Source of the DNA: Limnanthes douglasii subsp. nivea
Lineage: Eukaryota; Streptophyta; Magnoliopsida; Brassicales; Limnanthaceae
Assembly (NCBI GenBank): GCA_036936605.1
Contig: JAUPFV010000004.1
Location: 181,368,807-181,432,806, forward strand
Direction of reading: 5' to 3'
DNA length: 64,000 nt
Shown here: positions 33,940 to 45,850 of the stretch, in pieces
Numbering within the stretch: the first letter of the stretch is position 1
Layout of the letters: every line of letters begins with the position of its first letter
Translations under genes and position numbers: made by a program
Notes under the pieces: generated by a model
Databases searched by the model: none
Told to the model about the DNA's origin: nothing
What the model saw: the letters and a program-made list of their open reading frames with translations, nothing else

Positions 33940-35440
33940 TCTTTTGGTTCCTAATGAAAGCTTCGAAGATCATACATATTCAAATGGTAAAGTTTAACAA
34001 ATGTTACGAAATTATCTCTGAGTTTAAAAAATTAATTCAATTTTTATTCACCAAGTTAGACATGTTTGCTTGGTGTTCTAAGGATGTGATCGGCGTGCCC
34101 ACTGAAATAATTTGTCACATACTGGAAATCAAAAGAAATGTACGTCAAATCATACAAAAAGGTCTTTTTCTCAAGAAAAGTCTGAGGCAATAATTGCGGA
34201 GGTAGACCGTTTATCCAGAGTATAGCATATACGAGAATCTTAGTATTCATTATAGACGGAATATCCATTGTTGGTCAAATACAAAAATGGCTAGTGGCGA
34301 ATGTGTGTATATTTTACCAACTTAAATAGAGTATGTCCAAAAGATCATTTCTCAGTCTCCCGGATAGATCAATTGGTAGATTCCACATCACGGAACCGAT
34401 TACTTTCTTCTATGGATGCATATGCAGGTTATAATCAGATAAATATGGATCCAAAAGATGAAGAGAGCACTTCGCTTATTACTAGAAGAGGTTTACAATG
34501 CTACAAATCAATTTCTTTTTGGGTTAAAAAATGCAGGGGAAACTTATCAACATTTGGTAAATAAAACTTTCGAAGCACAGATTGAATGAAATGTTGAGGT
34601 ATATATTGATGATATTTTGGTAAAAATTCTCCAAGATAAGGATCATTTTGGTTTTCTTGAAGAAACCTTTGCTAACTTAAAGAAGCTCAACCTAAAGTAA
34701 ATCTAGAAAAGTGTACATTTGGGGTTCTATTAGGAAATTTTCTTGGGTACATAGTCAGTGAACGAGGGACGGAAGCTGATCCAACACAGATAAAATCTTT
34801 AAATACGATGACACCACCTCGAAATATTAAAGAAGTACAAATATTAATGGGTAGGTTGGCAACGTTAAATATATTTATATCTTGTTTTCTGATAAATGGT
34901 GCCCTTTTTTCCAAGTATGAAGACAAAAAAAATTGTTTTAATTGGACAAAAGAATGTTATGAAGCCTTTCATCGAATTTAAGAATACCTTTCATCGCTAG
35001 AAATCTTGACAAAACCGGTTCAGGGGAAATTATATGTTTATATAGCGATATCACAATATGATGTAAGGGATGTCTTAATTTGACAAAAAGAAAACCTCAT
35101 AAGACCAATGTAGTACATCAGTAAAAGTTTTTTTGATACTGAGAAACGATATTTAAAGTTAGAAAAGTTGGCTCTTGTGCTAGTAATTGCTGCTCGGAAA
35201 ATGAAACCTTATTTTCAAGCTTATTCTATCATTGTACAAAACTCATTTCTGTTAAAAAAAATGCTTCAAAGGCCTGATACATCGAGAACAATGACCAAGT
35301 CGTCGGTTAAATTAGAAGATTTTGATATTGAGTTTGAGCCTAGGACTCCAATTAAAGCACAAGGCTTAGTAGATTTCTTCGTAGAATTTCATTATAAACG
35401 ATCAGATATGGAAATAATAAGGAGAATTTTGAGTCATAGT
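33940..35440 (+). pseudogene. Reverse transcriptase and RNase H of Tat element 3
   Basis: The N-terminal piece LDMFAWCSKDVIGVPTEII reads at 34050-34110. MCVYFTNLNRVCPKDHF starts at 34301 and MDAYAGYNQINMDPKDEE follows. The palm motif YIDD is at 34602-34613. RNase H traces and AARKMKPYFQAYSIIV run from 35168 to 35446. Frame changes occur near 34560, 34700 and 35090. Confidence 0.88.
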
Positions 35441-35860
35441 GGATAATCCGAGAAAATAGTGGTTCAAGTATGTTAGGAAGGGGGCACAAGTGCAATTAAT
35501 TTCTCTAGAAGTAATTGTCATGTACCAAGCTATCCGTTTTGTGTTTCACGCAACAAATAACGAGGTATAATACAAAGCGGATTTAGCAGGGCTGAGGCTT
35601 GCTCAAATTTGTTGGGCTAAAAAAGTGAGGTTGATATGTGTTTCACAACTACTCGTAAACCATTCGTCTAGTTAATCTGAGGCTAATAAATATTAGTTAG
35701 TAAAATAATTGAAGGCATTAAAATATTTATCTTTCACCTTCAAAAATGTCAGATACGAACATGTTCGAAGAGAGGAAAATTTTGTGGTAGACTCCTTAGA
35801 AATTGTTTCATATTCAGAGGAGTATCCATGTATCATTACGCATGAGAGCCCTTCAATTAT
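35440..35860 (+). pseudogene. Second RNase H of Tat element 3
   Basis: Degraded but recognisable: GSSMLGRGH near 35465, FHATNNEV near 35540, YKADLAGLRLAQ near 35570-35605, and the end KNVRYEHVRREENFVVDSLE at 35745-35805, equivalent to EHIPRTENTLADSLE of Tat 1. Confidence 0.75.
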
Positions 35861-37140
35861 CAAAAATTTAGAACAAGTGGTCGGAACAATTGATGAGTCT
35901 TTTCAAATATCAATTAGTAAAGAGAATGACTGGAGGCTAGACATCATCAAATTTTAAGAGAACAGTGAAATACCAATTAACAAATCATTGTCCAAAAAAA
36001 TACGTTTTAAATCTCATGGCTACATGGTCCTCGGAGGAACCCTATACAAAAATTCTTTTAGCAGACCTATACCCCGATGTTTGAGGAAAGATGAATCAAA
36101 TATGATATTATTAGAATTATACAATGTCGAAGGGTCTGCACACTGTGGGTACAAAGCTTTAATACAAAGAGTATTTTTGGCATGATATTATTGGCCTACG
36201 ATATCTTCTGATGCTAAAGGGTTTGTCAAAAGGTGTGATACTTGTCAACGATTTGCTAACATAATTCATAAACCAAGGGTCCATCTTGAAAGTATATTTG
36301 AAGCATTGTCATTTGACCGATGGTGTATTGACCTTGTTGGACCTTTACCGATGGCTTCTGGAGGACGACAAACAATAATTATGGCAATAGATTATTTCTC
36401 AAAATGGGTAAAAGTAGAACCATATATGGAATAAAGGCTAAAGATGTAATCAAGTTCATCACTTCAAATATTTGTTGTCTTTTTGGATTCCAATGAAGAT
36501 CACTACAGATAATGGACTACAATTTGATAATAAGGACTTGAACGTTTTTTGTGTTTCTCGACGAATACAACAATATTTTCGGCTTTTTGCATATGCAAGC
36601 AAATTGACAAGTTAAAGTTACTAATTGAACAATGATCGACGGTCCAAAGAAAAATTTGGAAGGAAATGCAGGAAAATGGCCAGATTATTTGCAAGAAGTT
36701 CTTTAGGCCTTGTTTGGACAAGTCCTCGAACAACAACTTTAGAATCTTCGTTTGCATTGGTGTATGGAATGAATGCAGTAGTACCATCCGTAGCAGTTTT
36801 CCCTTCATATCATATTGCTATATATTCTGAGGAATCTAATAATGAAAACAAGGAAGTTGAGTTGGGTCTGATTGATGAGAAAAGAAGACGGGCACAAATA
36901 AATTCTCTATATTACCAAACATTGATGATTAGTAGATATTCCTCCAAAATTAAACAAAGAGAATTCAAGATAGTAGACCAAGTTTTGAGGAAATTGTTTC
37001 TCCATACAAAATAAAAATCCCTCGGAAAATTAGGACCTAATTGGGAAGGTCTGTATGAAGGTACTGAAAGGGTAAAACCTGGAACGTACCGAATCAAGGA
37101 CAAAGAAAGAAGAAATCTATGACACCTATGGAGTATTAAA
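35861..37140 (+). pseudogene. Integrase of Tat element 3
   Basis: It includes the pre-integrase segment KKIRFKSHGYMVLGGTLYKN (35988), zinc domain LYNVEGSAHCGYKALIQRVF ... RCDTCQR (36120-36250), core IDLVGPLPMASGGRQTIIMA (36330-36385), a relic of the second Asp region near 36500, the Glu region near 36590, and FALVYGMNAVVPSVAVFPS (36625-37014). Unlike Tat 1, it keeps the C-terminal LGKLGPNWEGLYEG and PGTYRIKD (to about 37115). Broken by stops and frameshifts. Confidence 0.87.
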
Positions 37141-37287
37141 AATCTTAAATTGTATTTAGAATGAATGTAAGAAATATATATTTTATATGTAAAATATCAC
37201 TGTCATACTCTTTTCTATCCTGGTGGCGCATGAAGGTTTTAAAGAAGTGCCTTATTAGCCGATCCACATATATGAAGTTCTTTTGCC

Positions 37288-37487
37288 ACAAAAGTGGGTC
37301 TTTAACTATTTATTTTGCAACAAAAGTTGGTCTCTAACTATTTATTTTGGACCTAAAGGGTCTTCCACCAAAATTTAGTCTCTAACTATTTATTTTGGAC
37401 CTATAGCGTCTGCCAATAAAAGTTGGTCTCTAATTATTTATTTTGGACCTAAAGGGTCTTCTAAAAAAAGTTGTTATCTAACTATTA
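37288..37487. repeat. 48-bp tandem repeats in the 3' region of Tat element 3
   Basis: The block GGTCTCTAACTATTTATTTT recurs at 37329, 37377, 37425 and, weaker, 37473: period 48, after a shortened 32-bp first step from 37297. Each unit includes GGACCTAAAGGGTCT. The repeats lie just downstream of integrase, in the region of Tat/Ogre elements known to gain tandem repeats. Confidence 0.9.
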
Positions 37488-37619
37488 AAAGCATTATAAA
37501 AAAATAAAATTGAAAATCTGATGCATTTCATAAATACTGAAAGTGAGATTACACAAAATGGCCTCAAGACAATATGAGGACTTTAACAAAACTACCTCGA
37601 ACATTATGAGGAATCCATA

Positions 37620-39300
37620 AAACAAGAATTACAATACCTTATTCTGAAGAAGACCCGATGAAATTATCTCCAGTAGACTCAGAATCGTTTTCAGCTTCAT
37701 CTAAAGATATTCGACGGGGGTGATATCCAATGGGTACAAGTCCCCATAACCTACCTAAATTCAAGTCAGGGTAGCGTACGTTAATTTCCATAATCAGCCT
37801 GGATTTAACCGTCGCATCTCTTGCATCTAGCTTGTCCACGCATTTAGCAGCATAAGTCTTAACAACCGTTTTTCATCTACTTTAATGATTTATCATTTTC
37901 CTATTTAGAAGCTACGATGATCTTATCCTTCATGGGGTTTTGTATGGCATAAAAATATCTTTCCTTTTGGAAACACTTGTCAGTAAGCATGACATAATCC
38001 TCGGCAAGAACCAATTTCTCATAGATAGCATCGACTTGTTTTTAAATCGTAAAAAAATCATGTTTAAGCTCCTTGAATGTTGACTTTTCTTGTAAAGCTT
38101 CCGATTTGTAATAATTCTTCTGATCATTTAAATATCTCATATTTTTCCCAATAATAATTGAGGATCAGAGCAACTTGAAGGATTCCTTTTAATTTTCATT
38201 AAAAGTTTTACTTGGGAGGATCTTGTGATGGGAGGTTTTTAGATTCTTAACGCATTAGAGATTCTTAGTATTAGCATCATGAGCTTCTGCACTAGAGAGT
38301 TCTGGGATCTCTTCCTCTTCCAAATATTCACCGACCTCATTTTCCCGACGACTTTTAGCTCTTGCCCTGAAGGGAAGAAAAACTAATATATTTTTAGTCT
38401 ATAACCTATTCAGTACTTCGTGCTGGTCAGGAGAAACAATAAGCTCTTCCAAGGATAATTGTTGCAAAAGTTTGGCTCTCCAAATTCAACTCTTGGCAAG
38501 ATTAATTAGGGTAAAGTAGAGATGAAATTTATTAGACTAGGAAACCTTGGCCCATCTACTTAGTTCGGTAAGAATTATAATTTTTTATGCACGAAATCAA
38601 CACCAGTCATAACTATTTTAACAAAAAAAACGTAGGACAATAGATATAAAACAATAAAGGGAAAATAAAACAAAATACATCAATTCGTCCATTTGAGGGA
38701 CAACTTGTGTAAGTTGTTGGTTGCCACCTCAGACCTTGTCTCCCAAAGGCCAAAGATTAAAAAATACTGTTGCTTCGATTTTTTGTCTGCTTCAAACAAA
38801 TCTATGACATTCTTTTGGTTACGAACGAAAGTCAATGAGTATAAGGGGAAATATAGATTCTTTTCCGGACCAGAAAGACCAACCAGCTCGTCCAAAGAAA
38901 ACCTTGTTCTCGAAATCCTATAAGTCATTATTCAATCCATAAGGGTGAACCACATATTGGGTCCGACTTGGTCATGGAGTCCCACACGGTGTAATGGATG
39001 GAGTGGCAGGGATTTTTGAGGAAGAACCTTTATAGTGTTTACTATCTCTGGAATTCTTGTTATATTTCTCTGATTTACCGGGCCCTTTCTTTTTTGAAGA
39101 AAAACCTTTAGAGTGTTTATTATCTTTCCCCATTATTATATAGTCACCCTCATCAGTTACTGGGCAGGCGTAACTGCGGGGCTGAGAAGAGATATATGAG
39201 GAGATGATTTCACTAGAAGAACTCTCCGTTGGACGCCAAATACTGTAATATGTTATACCAAGCGATTGAGGCTCAAGATCGATGTACAATCCGGCGGCTC
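37620..39300 (-). pseudogene. Antisense extra ORF (aORF) of Tat element 3
   Basis: On the strand opposite to pol, between integrase and the 3' LTR, several open pieces lie in order. At 38972-39289 is a Ser/Lys-rich N-terminal segment. At 38680-38928 is ISRTRFSLDELVGLSGPEKN and FPLYSLTFVRNQKNVIDLF. At about 38280-38390 is an acidic stretch (RRENEVGEYLEEEEIPELSS). At about 37920-38140 is a charged helical stretch (QEKSTFKELKHDFF, QVDAIYEKLVLAEDYV) with one stop. At 37639-37839 is a final frame. The layout parallels the intact plus-strand ORF at 2-457. Function unknown. Confidence 0.6.
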
Positions 39301-39911
39301 ATTTCTCTTTGGCTTTTTGGCTAATAGTTAACCAATCTAAGATATTAAAAATCTTGGGCATAAACCATCTCTCTCTCTCTAAAAAATGTTTAGCAAAAAC
39401 TTTATCTCTCTAAAAACTTTGAAATAAAATAAATGAGAAGTTGAACATTTATAGGAGGAGAATGTGCCTTAGTAAACCATAAATCCCAAAAATGTAAGGG
39501 GATATTTTCCTAGGGGTGAATTGTCTAAAAAAAAGCAATGAATGCCTTCAGAAAGAGTTCGTCATTCCTATGCGATTTTGTGTCAGAAAAAAAGGACATG
39601 CAAAGAGCATGCTAATCGAAACTTGACATAGGAGAAAACGTTTCACTGGTGGTGTCAGAAAATTATGACGCCACTAGTAAAGAAAATTTTAAGACAAACG
39701 GTTGGTTTGCACGCATGAAAGCAGATAAAATCCGTCGAAGAATCGGTTTTCCCGAAAGGTCGACAAAATTCGATGAAGAACTTTTTGCTTGTGAAGATTG
39801 GCAATCAGCTGACAAGGGAAGAATTATGAAGGTGTCAACTAATCCGAAGAGAAAATATTTTGAAAAATAAGAGTCTTTGCTTGAATATTTTCACAAGGAC
39901 TGGGGGGCTAC

Positions 39912-40271
39912 TGATAAGGGATGAATTATGTAGTTAGAGGAAATTAGCAAAATGAAGTTTTAATCTAACGTAAATAAAACCTCTTAGGAACAATTGACAA
40001 TTATGTAATGTAAAAGGACTATTTTGTAATAAATTATAAAGTTGAGGAAGGGACTATAATTAATAATTTGTCTAGACATGTGGGATCCAACAAATGTACT
40101 ATAAAAACATACCACCTCTTTTGGGGAATGGTGATGGAGAATTAATTAGAGAATTATTCCTTATGACTTCTTATCTCTAGATTGTGGAACTTCTCTCTCA
40201 TAATTATTTATATTGGTCCTCCAAACATTGTTTTACTCAAATCCTCTTTAAAAGATATCTCGAACGATCAC
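39912..40271 (+). repeat. 3' LTR of Tat element 3
   Basis: It starts TGATAAGGGATGAATTATG behind a purine-rich GGACTGGGGGG tract (39899-39909), a plausible polypurine tract. It matches the 5' LTR at 30994-31362 and ends near CGAACGATCA. Confidence 0.82.
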
Positions 40272-41850
40272 AAAGAACCAGAAACATAACTATTTTCGGG
40301 CATATGTGTATATTCAGATGACATGCAGAGTTGATTGTATATATTTGGAATGAAACAATTAGGAGACATGCCATATTGCGAGCCAACATTAGAATTTCAC
40401 TCGTGATTTTGAGGATTTTCAGGATGTTGAGGTCTTGGGTATGGTGGTCGGATATTTGAGTTATGGGATTGGTTAGTTAAACCGTATTTTGATAGGTATA
40501 AATTTTAGTTTCTTGAAAGATCCATGAAAACCATTAAAAAGACAAGAAAAAACTATGAAATAGTGAAATAAAGGATAAAAAAACTCAAAAATATTTGTTG
40601 TCCAAATCAAACAAACAAAGTCTCTATTCATACTTTTCGAAATATAAAAAAAAAAAAAAATATTTTTTTAATTATTATAATATCTCAAAAATAAAAATAA
40701 AAAACTCAAACAAAGAATTGGTCTCGAAATAAAACAAATCAAATCCCTCTTTATAAATGTTAAAAAAATATAATTTATTTTAATTGCTAAATTATCTCAA
40801 ATTTTATTTTAGAAAAAACAGTAAGAGGAACCCCAACTAAAAACCGTATGTCACATACGGATGAGAAATTATTGTTGCCGTTTGAACGATGAATTCGAAT
40901 ACATATTGAATATGTATATATTTCACCAATTCTTTTAGTGTACGTAATTTAAACATTATTTTAAAATGTAATTAAAACAAATATCTAGAATTACAATATC
41001 GTATATATATCTGAAATATGGAGCAGAATATATAAGCATTTTTTTATGAAGTAAAATTTTAGTTAAAATGTATTGACTGAAAGAAATTGTGCATATCACA
41101 TGCTAAAGAGATTGCTTATCCTTGTCCGATATGAAATATACAAAATTATTAGAAATGGAAATAGGTTCCTCAAGGGTTATGTATACTTGGAGTAGGTTCG
41201 GTGTTGTGGTTGGTGAACAAATTAAAATTAAATAATTAATTTATTGTAGTTTAATAAAGGTTTTGCTTAAATCTGTTCCAAATATTGTTATTGAGTTCTA
41301 AGATTAGGGTTTTTTCTTTCTATTTTGCTTTTATATTGGGGTGAGACATTCTAATTCGTTGGATTGTTTATATTAGTGAGAAGCTTACCACCGATGGGAT
41401 AAAAATATATTTTTGGTACGCTTTTAAGTTTGGTAAAATTTTAGGAATGATTATTTTTTTAGTATCAGATTTAGCCTATCTTTTAATAAATCAAGACAAA
41501 ACTAATAGTCGTGAATTAGAGTCCGCAACCTTACCGGTTGATTTATAAAAAAAAAAAGCTTTGGTTTAATGGTCCAAACTTTGTTAAGCAGCCACAATTA
41601 TTTGGAATTTTTTTAATTAATATTTTTTTATTTATTTGTTTTTTTACCAAATTTTTTGTATTTAGTTTGTTTTAGGTATATTTAACCAAAACACAAAATT
41701 ACTTCTCCCAATATCCTTTTCATACTCAAATTTTATAATATTTAAAAAAACTCAAAAAACTCAAAAAAATCAAAAAAACTCTAAAAACACCAAAGCCTCT
41801 CACAAACTCTAAAACATCCAAAATTTCAAAAAAAAACACAATTGATTGTA
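40272..41850. other. Unassigned AT-rich stretch
   Basis: No recognisable coding sequence. There are homopolymer A runs near 40645 and 41548 and several AT-rich low-complexity parts. From about 41700 the CTCAAAAAA-type tract may be the untranslated or terminal part of the MULE that follows. Confidence 0.4.
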
Positions 41851-42085
41851 TATTGTGAACCGTCGGGCACATATTATCAACCGGGGGTTGAAAACGTCCC
41901 GCGGTTGATGATATTCACCCCGACGGGTACAATTCCCCTTTTGAATCCTACAACTTTAATAAGGTTTAGTACTTTACCCCGTCTGGTCCCTATTATTAAC
42001 GGCCAGTTTAGATATTGTCAACCGCCGGTTGAAAAGATCCCGGTGGGTTTAGTATTTTCCAACCGTCGGGTTGGCACGTTTAATT
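41851..42085. repeat. Cluster of GC-rich near-palindromic motifs, left of MULE gene
   Basis: Units of the type TCAACCGGGGGTTGA (41879), GCGGTTGA (41902), CCCCGACGGGT (41917), TCAACCGCCGGTTGA (42018) and CAACCGTCGGGTT (42060) occur in both orientations. Closely similar units occur at 45864-46380. They may be subterminal transposase-binding repeats or degenerate inverted ends of the MULE. Confidence 0.6.
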
Positions 42086-42127
42086 TTTCCTTTTTATGAT
42101 TGAGTGACATAATTTATGCTTGTTGAA

Positions 42128-44206
42128 TGTAAGAGGAGGAAGAAGAGTTAAATGATGACTTATATGATTCGTTCATGGTGAAAGAGAAGATAATGCTGGA
42201 GCCTTGCTCCGTTGATTATAGTCACTTGTTCGACACAAAATCTCACTACACCTAACAAGAGTTGATTGATTGGGTTAAGCAAACCACGATAGACAACGGG
42301 TTTGTGGTTATATTACGTCGTCGCGATAGACTTGCTCAAAAAACTCCGAGAATAATTTTTGTGTGCAACAGATTGGGAAATTACACAAAATTGGTAAATC
42401 CTAAGGTTCTTAAGAGGAAGTTTACTGGCACAAAAAAATGTGGATGTCCATTCACGCTTAAAGGAACGAAGGTGGATGATGATTTATGGGGATTAGAGGT
42501 CGTATGCGGCGTTCACAATCACGATACTGCATCCTTCAAAGAAGGTCATTCGTACTTGGGACAATTGAACAAAGAAGAGATGGATTTCGTAGTTAGTTCT
42601 ACAAAAATGGGATCCCGTCCTCTTGACATTCTCGGTGGAGTGAAGGAATTGAACCCTAAGAATTCGTCTTCAATGCGCACCGTGTACAATGCTCAACTAA
42701 AACACTGCAAGATCGCAATTCCAATACTTGTTGGGTGAACTAAAGAGGTTAAACTATTATGAATTCTATAGAAAGTCCGAATACATAAGCGATATCATAG
42801 GTGAGATTTTCTTTGTGCAACCGGTTAGTTTGGATTTGTTACGGACATTTCCAAACGTAATTGAAATAGATAACACGTACAAGGTAATCAAATTCAGGAT
42901 TCCATTGTATGAGGTCGTCAGAGCCACTTGTACCGAGAAAATGTTCTATGTTGGATTCGCGTTTATGTCGGGAGAAAAATTCAAGAGCTACAAATGGGTG
43001 TTAAAGTGCTTACATTCGTTGATGGTAACTCATTGTATCGAACCACCCTTCATTTTTTTGACATATAGAGACTTAGCTCTTGTGAAGGCGGTAGAGGAAG
43101 TGTTCCCCAATGCAACACATATGTTGTGTCGATGGCACATCAATATGAACGTCCTAGGAAAAACGAAAAAAAAAATAATAAAAGAGAAGAAAGTGTCTAA
43201 CGCCTTCTTGAAAGTGTGGAATCAAACGATGTTGGCGGATACAGAAGTAGCCTTCAACGAATATTGGTCGGAATCGCACCGTGACTTCAAAAAGTATCCG
43301 AAAACAATTAAGTATACTGAATGTTGGTTAGGGTCGTACGATGATAAGTTCGTCACGTAAGAGAACTAACAAGTGGATCCATTTTGGTAACTAGAACACA
43401 AACCGCATTGAGTGCGGTCATTCGAGCCTTAAGCGTTTCATTTGTGCGAGAAAAGGTAACTTCGAGTCTTTTTGGTTGAAGTTGCATACTTTGATAGAAT
43501 TGCAACACAGAGAAATCAAGGGGTCATTTAAAAAGAGCCGCTTGTTAGTCTTATATAAATTCGCGAACATTGTGTACGGTAAGCTAAAAGACAACGTCTC
43601 CCGCTATACTTTGGAACTTTTTTCCGAAGAAGTAGATTGTGCCCCCAACATGATAATCGCAGCCGACATGCCTTACGGTTATGTCATACGAACTACGTAC
43701 GGTTTGCACACACGAAATCTATGAATTTCTTGCCAAAGTCTTAGAGGTGCCCCTAGAGTTATTTCACGAACATTGGAAGAGGTTAGATATTCTTGTTCGT
43801 ACCAATCTCACGACAACCGAGCAATTGAAAGAAAAAATCAAGAAACTAGTATGCGATGTCATGGAATCTAATAATGATACATTCATAGGGTACGTTTATA
43901 AGAAATGGTTTGTTATCGTCCATCCCGAAACAACTTCCCAATTGGAGCCATTGGTGAAACAAAAAGCATACGGCCATCCACCTTCCGAACGTAAGTTGTC
44001 TATTACCGTATTTGAATCATCTACTAAACGCGAAAAATCTATGCATGAGCATGTGATAAGTTCCAAAAACTCCAGTTCACCATTGTTCGCTAAAACCTGC
44101 AAACCTCCGACCACAATCTCAAGTAAAGGGAAAGAAATGCTGGGCAAAAAGTGGTTGGGAAAGCGCCCCTGCTCCGATGAAAGGTAGCGTTTCTAACGCA
44201 AGAAAT
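42128..44206 (+). pseudogene. MULE (Mutator-like) transposase
   Basis: DNA-cutting transposase of the MULE group. The N-terminal zinc/WRKY-GCM1-like part reads KCGCPFTLKG (about 42440) and VVCGVHNHDT (42510). The DDE core has FPNVIEIDNTYK (first Asp, near 42860), LTYRDLALVKAVEEVFPNAT (second Asp, near 43065-43110), the CRWH motif (43120) and NRIE (near 43400, probable catalytic Glu). KLHTLIELQHREIK and ADMPYGYVIRTTYGL follow, where the usual CGC Cys residues of a SWIM-like motif are missing. It is broken by a TAA at 42253, a frameshift near 42730, stops near 43359-43405 and a frameshift near 43690. A few repairs would give one long frame, so inactivation is not very old. Confidence 0.92.
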
Positions 44207-44960
44207 CGAGGCGATGCTTTCTAGTAGAACAATCAGTTATAGGTCAAGCTCTACGATGTCGCCTAAGGAAAGTTTGGTTGATCCCAGAGGATTCTTAAAC
44301 CAATTCCCCATCTATGTTAGACTCTTTTTATCGTCCATCAGCGACGTTAAATCCGATGGCCATTACGGGTACGACTCGATAGTGTTTGCCTTGAACGGGC
44401 AACAAGATGGGTGAATATTGATTAGGGATTCCCTTTACAACGAGCTTATGGACTACGCATCCGTGTATGTTAAGATATTTACAAGCATGGAGGATTTGAT
44501 TGATGTTATGGAGCGTGTGAAGTGCTCTAGTAATGTGGGTATCAAATATCATTGGATGTTCATGCCCGAGATGGGAGTCGCAATCGTATCTTTATTTAAC
44601 TGCATACTCCATTTAGTAGGACAGTAGCGAAGTATGGATGTTGGCCTCACTTTTCTTTCGTTAAGAGGTGCAACCCTTTAGATGCCAAACGCTTGGAAAT
44701 CGGATTGGGTTGAGTCAACTTTAACCACTTCGTGAACATAAGTATTTATTTACATTGACGGTTAGTTTAAATATTAAAACATTTATTTCATCATGTTTTC
44801 ATTTTTTAGCTTGGGATTAAGGTGGAGGCCCCCATGTGCGAGGATACATCATTGTTTCTTAAAGTTGCGTTCACTGGAAGCCAAACATTGGGCATTGCCA
44901 ATTATCTCTCGTTGCAAGAGATAACAAGAGCTTGGAAGTTGTAGCCCCGAATTAACCGAT
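44207..44960 (+). pseudogene. OTU-like cysteine protease domain joined to the MULE transposase
   Basis: Behind the transposase the frames read ISDVKSDGHYGYDSIVFAL, then LIRDSLYNELMDYASVYVKI, HWMFMPEMGVAIVSLFNCI and NHFVNI (near 44715). This is the order of plant MULE-associated OTU domains, whose active site is DGxCGF/Y. Here the Cys is Tyr (TAC at 44364-44366), so the protease would be dead even without the stops. OTU enzymes normally cleave ubiquitin; their role in MULEs is not known to me. Stops at 44412 and 44625 separate the pieces. Confidence 0.75.
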
Positions 44961-45175
44961 TTATATGCTTTTGTTTGAGCACTAGGTCATGAGTAGGTCA
45001 TTGTAACATATGTAAGATATGGGAATTTTAAAAGTTGTATGTTTTGTAGTTTATGATGACGTTTATCTTAAAAAATAGACTTTCACTTCTTCATTTGTGG
45101 TTTGCATTAAATTAAGACATTACACTTTAATTTAATATATTGCATAATTAGTAATACAAATGCAAACAACGGAAA

Positions 45176-45195
45176 TAGATAGATAGATAGATAGT
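45176..45195. repeat. (TAGA)5 microsatellite
   Basis: Five perfect TAGA units lie in the spacer between the MULE gene and the minus-strand ORF. Confidence 0.9.
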
Positions 45196-45432
45196 AGCCA
45201 TGAGTTGACATAACAGACTCAATTTCATGGCGGCGCATAGTTCCATCATTTCTCGAAGCGCTTTATCGAAAGGATATTCATCATCCTTGCTGCTTCCTTC
45301 AAGAGTTGGATCAATTCTAATGCTGGTGTCTATCGCGTCCGCTCGCTTTTACGTTTGTTGCATCACATGTTCCACCATATCTTGTGTAATAGTACTTTTA
45401 AATGTCATATTAAATATATTACGGTTTTCACT

Positions 45433-45675
45433 TCAGATATCGTAAGGAAATGACTCAATAATTATAGCCACGGTGTTCGGATAAGCTAACATGTCGGCCA
45501 CTTCTTTGTGTCCTCGTGGTTGGGGAATTATACACCTCGGATGTGATACCTCCCTACCGTGGTTGAAGAACATTTTGTATAAAAAATCATCCACAAAGCC
45601 AAGAGTCTCCTCTAGCATCTTGCCATTTACGAACTCAAATGAATTAGAAAGTTTGCATCTTTGCGCACGCTCCAA
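45433..45675 (-). CDS. Unrecognised small ORF inside the MULE interval
   Basis: An 80-codon minus-strand frame starts with ATG at 45675 (MERAQRCKLSNSFEFVNGKM, then LGFVDDFLYKMFFNHGRE). I do not recognise it. It lies between the MULE transposase-OTU gene and the right motif cluster, so it may be a second gene or captured sequence of that element. Amino-acid composition is protein-like, but the frame is short. Could be chance. Confidence 0.35.
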   Translation of the reverse strand: MERAQRCKLSNSFEFVNGKMLEETLGFVDDFLYKMFFNHGREVSHPRCIIPQPRGHKEVADMLAYPNTVAIIIESFPYDI

Positions 45676-45850
45676 GTAGAATACCCATTCTTATTTCTAT
45701 GTTTAATTCTATGTTTAATTTTATAGCGTGGTTCTACTACTTATATACGGGTAGTAGACGGTAATTTCCCATAACAATTACCCGGAATGAAATATAGTTT
45801 TGACGGATAAACAAGTTTTGGCGGGAGTGAAACAAAGTATTGTAAAGACT

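Larger units (their letters stand above)
30994..40271 (+). mobile_element. Ty3/gypsy Tat-lineage element 3, full length but decayed
   Basis: Two related LTRs enclose gag, protease, RT, RNase H, second RNase H and integrase (31.4-37.1 kb), then a 2.8-kb 3' region with 48-bp tandem repeats and an antisense aORF. The LTRs differ at many sites and the coding part has dozens of stops, so the insertion is old. No clear 5-bp target duplication is visible. Length is about 9.28 kb. Confidence 0.88.

Noticed and set aside
37288..37487. CRISPR-like array
   Set aside because: Plant nuclear DNA; the units are directly adjacent with no unique spacers.
41842..42099. Open frame over the left motif cluster
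   Set aside because: It is driven by the GC-rich repeats, starts in a non-conserved place and resembles no protein.
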